This document shows positions 44,470 to 53,255 of a stretch of 64,000 bases of DNA, one piece after another. Origin of the DNA: Acetobacterium woodii DSM 1030. GTDB lineage: Bacteria; Bacillota; Clostridia; Eubacteriales; Eubacteriaceae. The notes beneath the pieces are model-generated. The model made no database searches and was not told the origin of the DNA. It saw only the letters and a list, made by a program, of their open reading frames with translations. The stretch spans positions 1,663,732 to 1,727,731 of the forward strand of contig NC_016894.1 in assembly GCF_000247605.1 (NCBI RefSeq). Direction: 5' to 3'. The translations under genes and the position numbers were made by a program. Every line of letters begins with the position of its first letter. Position 1 is the first letter of the stretch.

Positions 44470-44620
44470 ATAGGCAGGTCTCCTGACTTGGGGTTCAACG
44501 CTTGCCACACCTTCCCATTAAAAACAGTGGTTATTGTGGTTTGCTCCGCCCTTACAGTGATGGGTTCGTTCAGGACTTTCACCTGATTCCCTATTCTCCT
44601 TAACACTAAGGCACCATATG
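44470..44620 (-). promoter_or_regulatory. Cobalamin riboswitch upstream of bzaA
   Basis: On the minus strand the order is ATGGTGCC, GGGAATCAGGTGAAAGTCC, AACCACTG and, at 44473-44488, the B12 box AGTCAGGAGACCTGCC. These are the conserved elements of class I cobalamin aptamers in the right order and spacing. A terminator follows before bzaA, giving an off switch in high B12. Confidence 0.95.
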
Positions 44621-44765
44621 TTCGCTTTTTTATTCATTTATTCTAATTATACACACTAAAATTTAATGTGCAAGCAAAATATTAAAAAAATGTGAAAATA
44701 TCGTTGCGATAGGTTTGGAACCAAGCAAAGAGAGAAAAATATTTTGGTAGGGAATTAAAGTTAGT

Positions 44766-44795
44766 TTGACAGAACGAAACGTTTAATTGTATAAT
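44766..44795 (+). promoter_or_regulatory. Sigma-A promoter for the GTPase/ABC/DUF364 cluster
   Basis: Consensus TTGACA (44766-44771) and TATAAT (44790-44795), 18 bp apart, lie 85 bp before the first gene. The bza riboswitch is divergent on the other strand. Confidence 0.75.
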
Positions 44796-44879
44796 AATAC
44801 AGTATAAAACATGATAAAACATGATAAAGATAAAGGGTAAAAGTTAAAAATAAATGAAAAAGTTACGAAAGGTAATCTA

Positions 44880-45599
44880 ATGAAACTTATCACTGTTGCT
44901 GGACCCCCCTCATCAGGCAAGACATCCGTTATTTTGAAACTTATTGATTGGATCGAGAAACCAAAAGGTAGTATCGGGGTGGTAAAATTTGATTGTTTGA
45001 CGTCATTTGATGACATTCGTTATCGTGAGGCAGAAATTCCGGTGGAGACAGGGTTTTCAGGAAAAATATGTCCAGATCATTTTTTCGTCAGCAATATCGA
45101 AGATGCCGTGCAATGGGGATTGCAGTCAGAGTTTGAGATGTTAATCACCGAAAGTGCCGGTCTTTGTAATCGCTGTTCGCCATATATCAAAGGAATTTTA
45201 TCAATCTGTGTTATTGATAATTTGGCGGGGGTGAATACGCCGCGAAAAATCGGCCCGATGTTGAAATTTGCCGATATTGTTGTTGTAACAAAAGGAGATA
45301 TTGTTTCGCAAGCGGAAAGAGAAGTGTTCGCTTTTAATATCCGTCAGGTAAATATTTCCGCCAAAGTTATCTTTATCAACGGAATAACCGGACAAGGATC
45401 ATTTTTACTGGCAAAATATATTGAAAAAACCGTTGAAATTGATACGTTGCGGGATATGAAATTACGTTTTACGACGCCTGCGGCCGTTTGCTCTTATTGT
45501 ACCGGGGAAACAACAATTGGGGAAAGTTATCAAATGGGAATGATGAAAAAAATGGAGTTTAAGAAAAATGAAGATAGAAGATTTAATAATCCTGCTTGA
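44880..45599 (+). CDS. HypB/CobW-like GTPase with two CxxC motifs
   Basis: The 239-residue protein has Walker A GPPSSGKTS at 8-16, a switch region with ETGFSGKICPDHF, a LITESAGLCNRC motif (Cys96 and 99), TKGD near 137-140 and a C-terminal CSYC (Cys204 and 207). This is the SIMIBI-type pattern of metallochaperone GTPases such as HypB and UreG. The cysteines may bind a metal. Its 3' end overlaps the ABC ATPase start by 32 nt. Target enzyme unknown; the neighbours suggest metal-cofactor handling. Confidence 0.72.
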   Translation: MKLITVAGPPSSGKTSVILKLIDWIEKPKGSIGVVKFDCLTSFDDIRYREAEIPVETGFSGKICPDHFFVSNIEDAVQWGLQSEFEMLITESAGLCNRCSPYIKGILSICVIDNLAGVNTPRKIGPMLKFADIVVVTKGDIVSQAEREVFAFNIRQVNISAKVIFINGITGQGSFLLAKYIEKTVEIDTLRDMKLRFTTPAAVCSYCTGETTIGESYQMGMMKKMEFKKNEDRRFNNPA

Positions 45600-46578
45600 C
45601 AGTCAAAATCTTAATAAAGTGATTGAAGATTATCCGATTACTGCCGATTTTCTGGCAAATTATCGGTTGAATGCAATTTCAAAAGATCAACCAATTAAAG
45701 CGGCCTTAGTCGAAGTTGAAGAAGAGATGCTGGAAGAATTTGGCTTGGATCGATATGACCTGACCCAGCAATTAGCACTTTTCCTCAGTGCTTTTTCACA
45801 ATCGGAAACCGCGATTAATCAGGTTTCGTCAATTACCATTAACGGCGGCTGGAATAAATTTAAAGAGTCTGAAAATATTAGTTTAACTGTTTATGCCGGA
45901 GAAATAATTAGTATTGTTGGTCCTACCGGATCAGGGAAAAGTCGTTTATTAAATGATATCGAATGTCTGGCCCAAAAAGACACGCCGACGCGTCGGCAAA
46001 TATTGGTTAATGGTGAAGCGGTTGACGAGATCGGGCGATTTGAAATGGTTGCACAATTATCACAAAATATGAATTTCGTGATGGATTTAACCGTGCGGGA
46101 ATTTTTAGAGATGCACGCAAAATGCCGTTTGTTACCAGACATCAACACCGTAGTTGAAAAATCTTTTGAGTGCGCCAATCAATTAGCCGGGGAACGTTTT
46201 TCGGAAGCGACTAAAGTGACGCAATTAAGCGGGGGGCAATCACGGGCCTTGATGATTGCCGATACCGCCTTTATGAGCGATTCGCCAATTGTTTTAATTG
46301 ATGAAATAGAAAATGCCGGCATTGATCGGAAACAGGCGTTATTGATCTTATCAAAACGCGAAAAAATTATTTTTATTTCAACCCATGATCCATTATTGGC
46401 TTTAAGTGCCAATAAACGAATTGTGATTAAAAATGGTGGGATCGCTCAAATAATCGTTACAACGGATGAGGAAAAAAATAACCTTGAGGCGATAGAAAAG
46501 GTTGATAATGCTCTCCAAAAACTGCGAAATTCGCTGCGACAGGGCGAATTAATAACCGAAGAATTGCTAATCGGATAA
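45568..46578 (+). CDS. ABC-type ATPase with N-terminal DUF1858-like domain, no permease
   Basis: Residues 1-75 resemble the DUF1858 fold (VIEDYPITADFLANYRL pattern). The ATPase has Walker A GPTGSGKS at 118-125, signature LSGGQSR near 219, Walker B PIVLIDEIENAG and the switch His in STHDP. No membrane protein is encoded in the cluster, so this ATPase probably works on a soluble partner, as SufC or cofactor-insertion ATPases do, rather than in transport. That is inference. It overlaps the GTPase gene and is 13 nt before the DUF364 gene. Confidence 0.72.
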   Translation: MKIEDLIILLDSQNLNKVIEDYPITADFLANYRLNAISKDQPIKAALVEVEEEMLEEFGLDRYDLTQQLALFLSAFSQSETAINQVSSITINGGWNKFKESENISLTVYAGEIISIVGPTGSGKSRLLNDIECLAQKDTPTRRQILVNGEAVDEIGRFEMVAQLSQNMNFVMDLTVREFLEMHAKCRLLPDINTVVEKSFECANQLAGERFSEATKVTQLSGGQSRALMIADTAFMSDSPIVLIDEIENAGIDRKQALLILSKREKIIFISTHDPLLALSANKRIVIKNGGIAQIIVTTDEEKNNLEAIEKVDNALQKLRNSLRQGELITEELLIG

Positions 46579-46591
46579 GATGAGGTAAATT

Positions 46592-47356
46592 ATGTGGGAA
46601 ATATATGATGCTTTAATCAATGGAATACCGGAAAATTTAAAAGTTGATGAATTGGTTTGTGGCAAAAAACGAACTTATCTTCGAAGTGGAAATGGCGCCG
46701 GGATTGCGGCCTCTCGACCTTATGAAACAAGAATGCCGTTACTGATAAAAGACATGATTGGATTGCCATTACGAGAGGTAGCCGGTTGTATAAAATCGTG
46801 GAATTTTGTTGAAGCGGCCGTTGGCGTGGCGGCGGTTAATGCTTATTACAATAACCCCCAGGTGGCGCGGGCCAACGGTGTAGAGTTTTCCGATAAACCC
46901 CGTGTTGAAGACCGCCGTTATGATCCCTTTATTATGTCACAAAACCAAGTTAAAGGCAAAAAAGTAGCGGTTATTGGACATTTCCCATACATTGAAAAAT
47001 TACTGGCACCGGTTTGTGATTTTTCAATTATCGAATGGACACCGGAGAATGGCGATTTTCCGATGCCGGCCAGTGAATATATCTTACCGGAATGTGATTA
47101 TGTCTATATAACCTGTGCCGCTGTTGTTGATAAGACCTTACCGAGATTTTTGGAACTTTCGAAAAATGCCCGTGGAATCACTATCGTGGGGCCGGGAACA
47201 CCGCTGGCACCAGTGCTTTTTGATTATGGCGTTGACGATTTATCGGGCTTTATTATTAAAGATCAGCAACGGGCATTTAAAATTGCATCAGGAGCCGAAA
47301 ATATAAAGATCAATGTCACGGGACAAAAGGTGGCATTTAAAAAGGAGATAAGGTGA
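46592..47356 (+). CDS. DUF4213/DUF364 protein (putative heavy-metal chelation)
   Basis: The 254-residue protein has an N-terminal DUF4213 (enolase N-terminal-like) part with KRTYLRSGNGAGIAASRP and RLREVAGCIKSWN-like residues, and a C-terminal DUF364 Rossmann-like part with VAVIGHFPYIEKL, CDYVYITCAAVVDKTLPR and ITIVGPGTPLAPVLF. The family is annotated as putative heavy-metal chelation from structure. It lies third in a five-gene unit with a GTPase, ABC ATPase, methyltransferase and NTPase. Function not known. Confidence 0.8.
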   Translation: MWEIYDALINGIPENLKVDELVCGKKRTYLRSGNGAGIAASRPYETRMPLLIKDMIGLPLREVAGCIKSWNFVEAAVGVAAVNAYYNNPQVARANGVEFSDKPRVEDRRYDPFIMSQNQVKGKKVAVIGHFPYIEKLLAPVCDFSIIEWTPENGDFPMPASEYILPECDYVYITCAAVVDKTLPRFLELSKNARGITIVGPGTPLAPVLFDYGVDDLSGFIIKDQQRAFKIASGAENIKINVTGQKVAFKKEIR

Positions 47357-47359
47357 GTA

Positions 47360-48061
47360 ATGAATTTTAATTGGAACAGTAAAACCATTAAATGGTATCA
47401 GGATGCAAATAAACATTCAGGTTTTTTTAAAAAGATTGCCGATTTAATCACCCCGGGACTTGCCGGTTGTTCAACTTTTTGTGATATGGGCTGTGGGCTG
47501 GGATTAGTGGATTTAGAGTTAAGCAAAAAAATTGAACAGATTACCTGTGTCGATATCAATAAAGAAGCAATCAGGGAATTGGAAAAAAACATCAAACAAC
47601 AAAAAATTAAAAACATTCAGACCCGCCTGATTAGCTGTGATAACATTCATGACAATTGGGATGTTATTTATCTCAGCTTTTTTAGCAGCAACCAAATTGA
47701 AAAGTTTTTGCCGTCTTGTCAAAAGCTTTTTGCCATTGTTGATAAAAAAAACGAAAACAAACCTTATCTTGAAAAATATCGGGCTTTTCATCGGAATACT
47801 TATGATAAAGTTGAACAACAATTAAATGAAAAGAAAATACCATATTCAGTCACGGAAGTATCTTTAGAATTTGGACAACCACTGGTATCGGTGGAGGATG
47901 CCAGAAATTATATTCAGACAAATTATGCAGATGTCAGCGATACGGATCTCAATCAATTTTTAGCGCATCATCTTATCAAAACGAAAAATAAAGATTATCC
48001 CTATTATATTAAAAAAAATAAAGCGATCGGAATTTTTGAAGTAAAAGGAGAACGACAATAA
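47360..48061 (+). CDS. Class I SAM-dependent methyltransferase
   Basis: The 233-residue protein has the SAM-binding motif FCDMGCGLGLVDLEL followed by TCVDINKEAI. The C-terminal half has no clear family match to me. It begins 3 nt after the DUF364 gene with AAGGAGATAAGGTGAGTA, and its stop abuts the next ATG, so translation is likely coupled. Substrate unknown; a small metal ligand or a corrinoid-related compound is possible from context only. Confidence 0.7.
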   Translation: MNFNWNSKTIKWYQDANKHSGFFKKIADLITPGLAGCSTFCDMGCGLGLVDLELSKKIEQITCVDINKEAIRELEKNIKQQKIKNIQTRLISCDNIHDNWDVIYLSFFSSNQIEKFLPSCQKLFAIVDKKNENKPYLEKYRAFHRNTYDKVEQQLNEKKIPYSVTEVSLEFGQPLVSVEDARNYIQTNYADVSDTDLNQFLAHHLIKTKNKDYPYYIKKNKAIGIFEVKGERQ

Positions 48062-48580
48062 ATGCATGTTTTTTTGACCGGTGAAATACAAGTGGGTAAA
48101 ACCACGGTTATTGCCAAAACAATACAGGGTTTAAAGATGAGTTACGGTGGTTTTAAAACTTACTTTGGAAAAGACCGCGAGTGTGACGATCGTTTTCTTT
48201 ATTTAAATTCAGTGCTGGAACCCAATAATATTGATGATCAAAATAGAATTGTAGAATTTAGAAAAGATCAATTTCCCTTGGTTTCAACCCAAAAATTTGA
48301 TAGTGACGGGGTTCGGTTAATAAAAGAAGCCAGGAGTCATGCTGATTTGATTGTTATGGATGAATGTGGAAATCTGGAAAATGAAGCGATTGCTTTTCAA
48401 GATGAAATATTAGCAGCGTTGGATCAGGACAAACCGATTTTAGGGGTAATAAAATTAGCCAGCAGTGGTTGGACCGATTTAATTCGTAATCATAAAAATG
48501 TTACGCTGATCACGGTGACAAAAGAAAATCGCGAGCAGTTGCCGGAAATATTAGTGCGTCATTTTAGTAAAAAAAATTAG
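48062..48580 (+). CDS. THEP1-like P-loop NTPase
   Basis: The 172-residue protein has Walker A TGEIQVGKTT (residues 6-15) and Walker B LIVMDECGNLE, matching the NTPase_1/THEP1 family of small nucleoside triphosphatases. The start immediately follows the methyltransferase stop, with AAAGGAGAACGACAA as ribosome site. It ends the five-gene unit, and a terminator follows. Its role in the unit is unknown. Confidence 0.72.
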   Translation: MHVFLTGEIQVGKTTVIAKTIQGLKMSYGGFKTYFGKDRECDDRFLYLNSVLEPNNIDDQNRIVEFRKDQFPLVSTQKFDSDGVRLIKEARSHADLIVMDECGNLENEAIAFQDEILAALDQDKPILGVIKLASSGWTDLIRNHKNVTLITVTKENREQLPEILVRHFSKKN

Positions 48581-48613
48581 TGCTTAAGCGATAACCAGTG
48601 AAAAACAAATACT

Positions 48614-48660
48614 TAAAAAACTCAAGGAATTGATGATCGATTGGTCTCCTTGAGTTTTTT
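48614..48660 (+). terminator. Terminator after the GTPase/ABC/DUF364 cluster
   Basis: CTCAAGGA (48621-48628) pairs with TCCTTGAG (48647-48654), flanked by AAAAAA before and TTTTTT after. Confidence 0.85.
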
Positions 48661-48919
48661 AAGTTGATGGGTTTGGAAGGACGTTTTGTTGGTTCATAAA
48701 GCCGTTGTGATGTTACAATTTTTGATCAAACAGTGTTGAATTAAAGGCGGAAAATTGTCAGTTGCGCTTAAAAATAAAAATGGTTATTAATTATTTATGG
48801 TATAATATAAAAAATAATATAAAAAATTAAAAAATACGCAATGGATTGGTTGTTTTAAGCGAAATAGAGCATAATACTTTGTAATGACCAGTTATCTTTA
48901 TTTGAGGGGAGGTGAAAAG
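48661..48919. other. Intergenic stretch with promoter for the NfeD gene
   Basis: AT-rich with TATGGTATAATATA near 48797, a likely -10 region. No gene or structured RNA is visible. GAGGGGAGGTG at 48903-48913 is the next ribosome site. Confidence 0.4.
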
Positions 48920-49369
48920 ATGAATATTATTTTTGTTTGGCTGATCCTGTTTATTATTTTTTTGGTTGCCGAGTTGGTTACCGCAGGAGCATTGGTGTCG
49001 ATCTGGTTTTGCGTTGGTGCTTTAGTTGCCATGATAGCCGCATATTTTGGGGCTAGCTTGGGGATTCAAGGTAGTCTTTTTGTCATCATATCGATTGGTC
49101 TTCTTTTGGGAACCAAACCATTTATTAAAAAATATATGCATCCTAAAACATCCGCAACCAATGCTGATCGGATTCTTAAAAACCGTGGCATTGTTGAGGA
49201 AGAAATCAATAATCTTAAAGGACAAGGAGCCGTCAAAATTGACGGAAAATCCTGGACGGCCAGAAATGCCGACGGCAACGCAATTATTCCCGTTGATGCT
49301 GAAGTCATTGTGGTTGGTATTGAAGGTGTTAAAGCAATGGTTAAATTGTTCGTACCAGATTCAGAATAA
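48920..49369 (+). CDS. NfeD-family membrane protein
   Basis: ATG 48920 follows GGGGAGGTGAAAAG; an earlier frame start is unlikely. The 150-residue protein has two to three membrane helices (residues 1-65) and a C-terminal OB-fold (KNRGIVEEEINNLKGQGAVKIDGKSWTA, IIPVDAEVIVVGIEGVKAMV). This is the short NfeD type that pairs with an SPFH protein; that gene follows after 15 nt. The pair is thought to organise membrane microdomains. Confidence 0.9.
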   Translation: MNIIFVWLILFIIFLVAELVTAGALVSIWFCVGALVAMIAAYFGASLGIQGSLFVIISIGLLLGTKPFIKKYMHPKTSATNADRILKNRGIVEEEINNLKGQGAVKIDGKSWTARNADGNAIIPVDAEVIVVGIEGVKAMVKLFVPDSE

Positions 49370-49384
49370 AAGGAGGAAAAAATT

Positions 49385-50326
49385 ATGTTAGGTCTAATTA
49401 TTTTAGGAATATTATTCATTATTTTTGTCGCGATGATTGTTGTCAATGCCAAGATTGTGCCTCAGGCGAATGCTTATGTGGTTGAACGCCTGGGAGCATA
49501 TCATAAAACTTGGGAAACCGGTTTTCATCTGGCCATTCCGATTATTGATCGAATTTCAAAAAGAGTCAGCCTGAAAGAGCGAGTTGCCGATTTTCCACCA
49601 CAGCCGGTAATTACCAAAGACAATGTGACAATGCAAATTGATACCGTTATTTATTTACAGGTTACCGATCCCAAATTTTATATGTATGGTGTTGATAATC
49701 CGATGAAAGCGATTGAAAATCTTACCGCCACGACGCTGCGTAATATTATTGGTGATATGGAGCTTGACGCAACTTTGACGTCAAGGGACGTCATCAATAC
49801 AAAGATGCGGGTTATTTTAGATGAAGCAACTGATCCCTGGGGGATTAAAATCAATCGGGTTGAGTTAAAAAACATTATGCCACCGGAAGCAATTCAAAAT
49901 GCAATGGAACGACAGATGAAAGCTGAACGTGAACGGCGAGAAAAAATCCTTCAGGCCGAAGGTGAAAAAGCCAGTGCAATTCTTGTTGCAGAAGGTGAAA
50001 AATCGGCGGCGATTCTCCAGGCGGAAGGGTTAAAAACAGCGGCGATCTTAAGTGCTGAAGCCGACCGGGAGGCCCAGATCAGACGCGCCGAAGGAGAGGC
50101 CGAAGCCATTGTTAAGGTCCAGGAAGCCGTTGCCGCAGGAGTGAAAATGTTAAATGAAGCGGATCCAATTCAATCAGTCATTGCCCTTAAGAGTTTAGCA
50201 ACCTTTGAAAAGGTCGCCGATGGCAAAGCCACCAAGATCATTATTCCATCGGAATTGCAAGGATTGGCAGGTTTAGCAACATCATTGAGTGAAATTATTA
50301 AAGATCAAACGACAGCTGAAAAATAA
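49385..50326 (+). CDS. SPFH/stomatin-like protein (paraslipin, QmcA type)
   Basis: The 313-residue protein has one N-terminal membrane helix, the SPFH domain (VPQANAYVVERLGAYHKTWETGFH, TKDNVTMQIDTVIYLQVTDPK) and a C-terminal Ala/Glu-rich coiled coil with repeated ILQAEGEK-type units. RNIIGDMELDATLTSRD is the family signature. It follows nfeD, the normal arrangement. GGAGGAAAAAATT gives the ribosome site. A paralogue is at the right edge of the window. Confidence 0.92.
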   Translation: MLGLIILGILFIIFVAMIVVNAKIVPQANAYVVERLGAYHKTWETGFHLAIPIIDRISKRVSLKERVADFPPQPVITKDNVTMQIDTVIYLQVTDPKFYMYGVDNPMKAIENLTATTLRNIIGDMELDATLTSRDVINTKMRVILDEATDPWGIKINRVELKNIMPPEAIQNAMERQMKAERERREKILQAEGEKASAILVAEGEKSAAILQAEGLKTAAILSAEADREAQIRRAEGEAEAIVKVQEAVAAGVKMLNEADPIQSVIALKSLATFEKVADGKATKIIIPSELQGLAGLATSLSEIIKDQTTAEK

Positions 50327-50356
50327 CAGGATGAACTAAGTAAAAAATATAGAGAA

Positions 50357-52135
50357 GTGGAAAATTTGGGAATGAGCAACACATTATTAATTAAGCGTTT
50401 TTTACCGTATTATAAAAAATATAAATGGATTTTATTGTTAGATTTGTTTTGTGCCACCTTGACGACTGTTTGTGATTTGGTGTTGCCGTTGATTGTGCGC
50501 TTTATTACGAATACGGCGATCAACAGCTTTGCGAGTTTAACAGTGGAAATCATTTTAAAATTAGGTTTTATTTATCTGCTTCTGCGGATTATTGATGGTA
50601 TTGCCAATTACTTTATGGCTGATATTGGTCATGTTATGGGCGCCCAGATCGAAACGGATATGCGACGGGATCTCTTCGGACATCTGCAGAAACTGTCGTT
50701 CTCTTTTTACAGTGATACCAAAATTGGTCAGTTGATGTCTCGAATTACCACCGATTTATTTGATGTTACCGAGTTTGCTCATCACTGTCCGGAAGAATTT
50801 TTTATTGCCGGCTTAAAGATAGGGGTATCTTTTATTATTTTGGCAAATATTAATATCTGGTTGACCCTGATTATTTTTGCCGCATTGCCGGTGATGATTT
50901 TTACGACGACCTATTTTCGCCGTCGCATGCGAACGGCATTTAAACGATCCCGGGTTCAAACCGGAGAAATCAATGCTCAGGTGGAAGATAATTTATTAGG
51001 GATTCGGGTTGTCAAATCGTTTGCCAATGAAAATATTGAAGAAATCAAGTTTGCTGAAGGTAACCGCAAGTTTTTAGAGATCAAGAAATTAACGTATCGG
51101 TATATGGCCGGTTTCCAAACGACTACCCGTCTTTTTGATGGATTGATGTATTTGCTGGTGGTCGTATTTGGCGGTATTTTTATGATTAATGGAACGATTG
51201 ATCCCGGCGATTATATCGCTTACCTGATGTATGTCACGACCTTATTGACCTCAATTCGGCGGATTGTTGAATTTGCCGAACAGTTTCAACGCGGGATGAC
51301 CGGTTTTGAACGGTTTATCGAAATTTTAGATGAACCAACTGAATATGAAAATCAAACCAATGAAGTTGAATTAACCAATGTGGTTGGTGATATTTCTTTT
51401 GAAGATGTAAGCTTTCAGTATAATGATGGTGAAGATGAGGTGCTTTCGCATATTGATATTACGGTTAAGGCGGGCGAGAATATCGCCATTGTTGGCCCTT
51501 CCGGCAGTGGTAAAACGACGCTTTGTCACCTGATTCCACGGTTTTATAATGTCACTTCCGGCCGGATTCTAATCGATCATCAGGATATTCAGACCTTAAC
51601 ATTGCATTCGTTAAGATCCCAAGTTGGTGTTGTGCAACAGGACGTTTACCTTTTTTCAGGGACTGTTTATGAAAATATCATTTACGGCAAAGAAGATGCC
51701 AATCGGGAAAGTGTTATTCAGGCAGCCAAACATGCCGGGGCTCATGAGTTTATTGAAAAGTTGCCAAATGGTTATGATACTCATATTGGCGAACGTGGAA
51801 TTAAGCTTTCCGGGGGACAAAAACAAAGAATCAGCATTGCCCGGGTATTTTTGAAAAATCCGCCAATTCTAATTTTAGATGAAGCGACTTCAGCGCTGGA
51901 TAATGAAAGTGAACGAATTGTTCAGAATTCGTTAAAAAAATTAACGCAGGGTCGAACGACATTCACGATTGCCCATCGTTTGACGACCATTAAAAACGCC
52001 GATTCCATTATCGTACTGACAGAAGATGGCATTGTCGAAAAAGGTTCTCATGCAAAACTGATTAGTGAAGAAGGGGTATATTATGACTTATACCAGATGT
52101 ATCAGGAGTTAGATGAATTAAACGAAGTATTTTAA
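50357..52135 (+). CDS. ABC exporter, fused membrane and ATPase domains
   Basis: The 592-residue protein has six membrane helices in residues 20-320 and an ATPase domain with Walker A GPSGSGKTT, Q-loop VVQQDVYLFSGT, signature LSGGQKQR, Walker B ILILDEATSALD and IAHRLTT. This is the MsbA/McjD-type half exporter acting as a homodimer. I keep GTG 50357; ATG 50372 (MSNTLLIKRF) is an equal candidate. Substrate not evident. A terminator follows. Confidence 0.9.
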   Translation: MENLGMSNTLLIKRFLPYYKKYKWILLLDLFCATLTTVCDLVLPLIVRFITNTAINSFASLTVEIILKLGFIYLLLRIIDGIANYFMADIGHVMGAQIETDMRRDLFGHLQKLSFSFYSDTKIGQLMSRITTDLFDVTEFAHHCPEEFFIAGLKIGVSFIILANINIWLTLIIFAALPVMIFTTTYFRRRMRTAFKRSRVQTGEINAQVEDNLLGIRVVKSFANENIEEIKFAEGNRKFLEIKKLTYRYMAGFQTTTRLFDGLMYLLVVVFGGIFMINGTIDPGDYIAYLMYVTTLLTSIRRIVEFAEQFQRGMTGFERFIEILDEPTEYENQTNEVELTNVVGDISFEDVSFQYNDGEDEVLSHIDITVKAGENIAIVGPSGSGKTTLCHLIPRFYNVTSGRILIDHQDIQTLTLHSLRSQVGVVQQDVYLFSGTVYENIIYGKEDANRESVIQAAKHAGAHEFIEKLPNGYDTHIGERGIKLSGGQKQRISIARVFLKNPPILILDEATSALDNESERIVQNSLKKLTQGRTTFTIAHRLTTIKNADSIIVLTEDGIVEKGSHAKLISEEGVYYDLYQMYQELDELNEVF

Positions 52136-52136
52136 T

Positions 52137-52184
52137 AAAAGCATTTGCGAAAACCGATTTTATCGGTAGCGCAAATGCTTTTTT
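52137..52184. terminator. Terminator between convergent ABC exporter and larE
   Basis: AAAAGCATTTGCG and CGCAAATGC with six following Ts form a stem, with an inner CCGAT/ATCGG stem in the loop. Confidence 0.8.
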
Positions 52185-52287
52185 GATAATTTAGTGACTA
52201 ATAACAGTTAAAATGAATCGCTTTTGATCAATGTCGGTTTAGCTAATTACTCGTAAAGTTTAGACTGGCCGGTAAAGCGGATGCCAT

Positions 52288-53100
52288 TTAAACATTCATG
52301 TTACCGCAATTGTAGCCGGCGAGATCTAATGTGATGGTTTTGATGCCCAAATTTTTTAAGGTTTCCACCAGGGTCAGACGGTTTTCAATGATCGTCTTAA
52401 AGTCTTTTGGGTCACATTCTATTTTAGCTGTATCACCTAAAAGACGCAGACGGTATTGGTTTAGTCCCAGAGACTTGAGGTAATCTTCGCCAGCTTCAAT
52501 GGCCGTAAGTGTTTCGGGCGTAATAATTGTATGGGTTGGAATTCTGGTGGCCAGGCAGGCCATGGCTGGCTTAGTAGCCGTTGGTAAATGATAATAAGCA
52601 GATAAATCGCGAATATCCTGTTTGGTGAGACCCGATTCTTTTAAGGGGCTATAGATTCCCAATTCACCAAGGGCCTTAATACCGGGTCGGTAATCCTTCA
52701 TATCATCAAGATTGGAACCATCCAGAATCACGGAATAGCCATTTTTAAGGGCCGCATTTTTTATGTGCGTAAATATGAATTTTTTGCAATGATAACAACG
52801 ATCAGCTGGATTTTTGACGAAGTTATCCAGCGAAAAAACATCAGCTTCAAGAACCAGGGGCGTCGCACCGATGTCTTTGGCTAAAGCCTGAGCTTCGGCA
52901 AACTCAGATTGTGGCAGCATAGCGCCGTTAACAGTGATTGGCAGCACTTGGTCGTCCAGAACTTCGACGCAGACTTTAAGTAGCAAGGTACTGTCAACGC
53001 CTCCGGAAAAGGCAACGGCAACCGCAGAAAAACGACGGATATTATTTTTTAATGCAGTAAGTTTTGCATTAAGAATCGGGGACAGGGTAGTAGTATTCAT
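52288..53100 (-). CDS. larE: LarE-like ATP-dependent sulfur transferase
   Basis: The 270-residue PP-loop protein has SGGVDS at 32-37, RCYHCKK (Cys102 and 105), GSNLDDMKDYRPG and PAMACLATRIP (Cys182). In Lactobacillus LarE the Cys at the last site gives up its sulfur to make the nickel-pincer cofactor of lactate racemase; only one Cys is at this place here, so the sacrificial type is favoured over the iron-sulfur type. No larA, larB or larC is adjacent. It may serve a distant lar locus or another nickel-pincer enzyme. Confidence 0.85.
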   Translation of the reverse strand: MNTTTLSPILNAKLTALKNNIRRFSAVAVAFSGGVDSTLLLKVCVEVLDDQVLPITVNGAMLPQSEFAEAQALAKDIGATPLVLEADVFSLDNFVKNPADRCYHCKKFIFTHIKNAALKNGYSVILDGSNLDDMKDYRPGIKALGELGIYSPLKESGLTKQDIRDLSAYYHLPTATKPAMACLATRIPTHTIITPETLTAIEAGEDYLKSLGLNQYRLRLLGDTAKIECDPKDFKTIIENRLTLVETLKNLGIKTITLDLAGYNCGNMNV

Positions 53101-53255
53101 GGCATCTCCTTGTAGATAAAAGATTAAGCATTTTTGACGAGCAATAATTTTAGCAGGATTGTTTTTGTTATGGTATATTATAACTCCTTAAGGGGGTATC
53201 CGACCAGTAAATATTTTGCTATAATGTTTACATTAAGGAAAAGGAGGATTAACGA

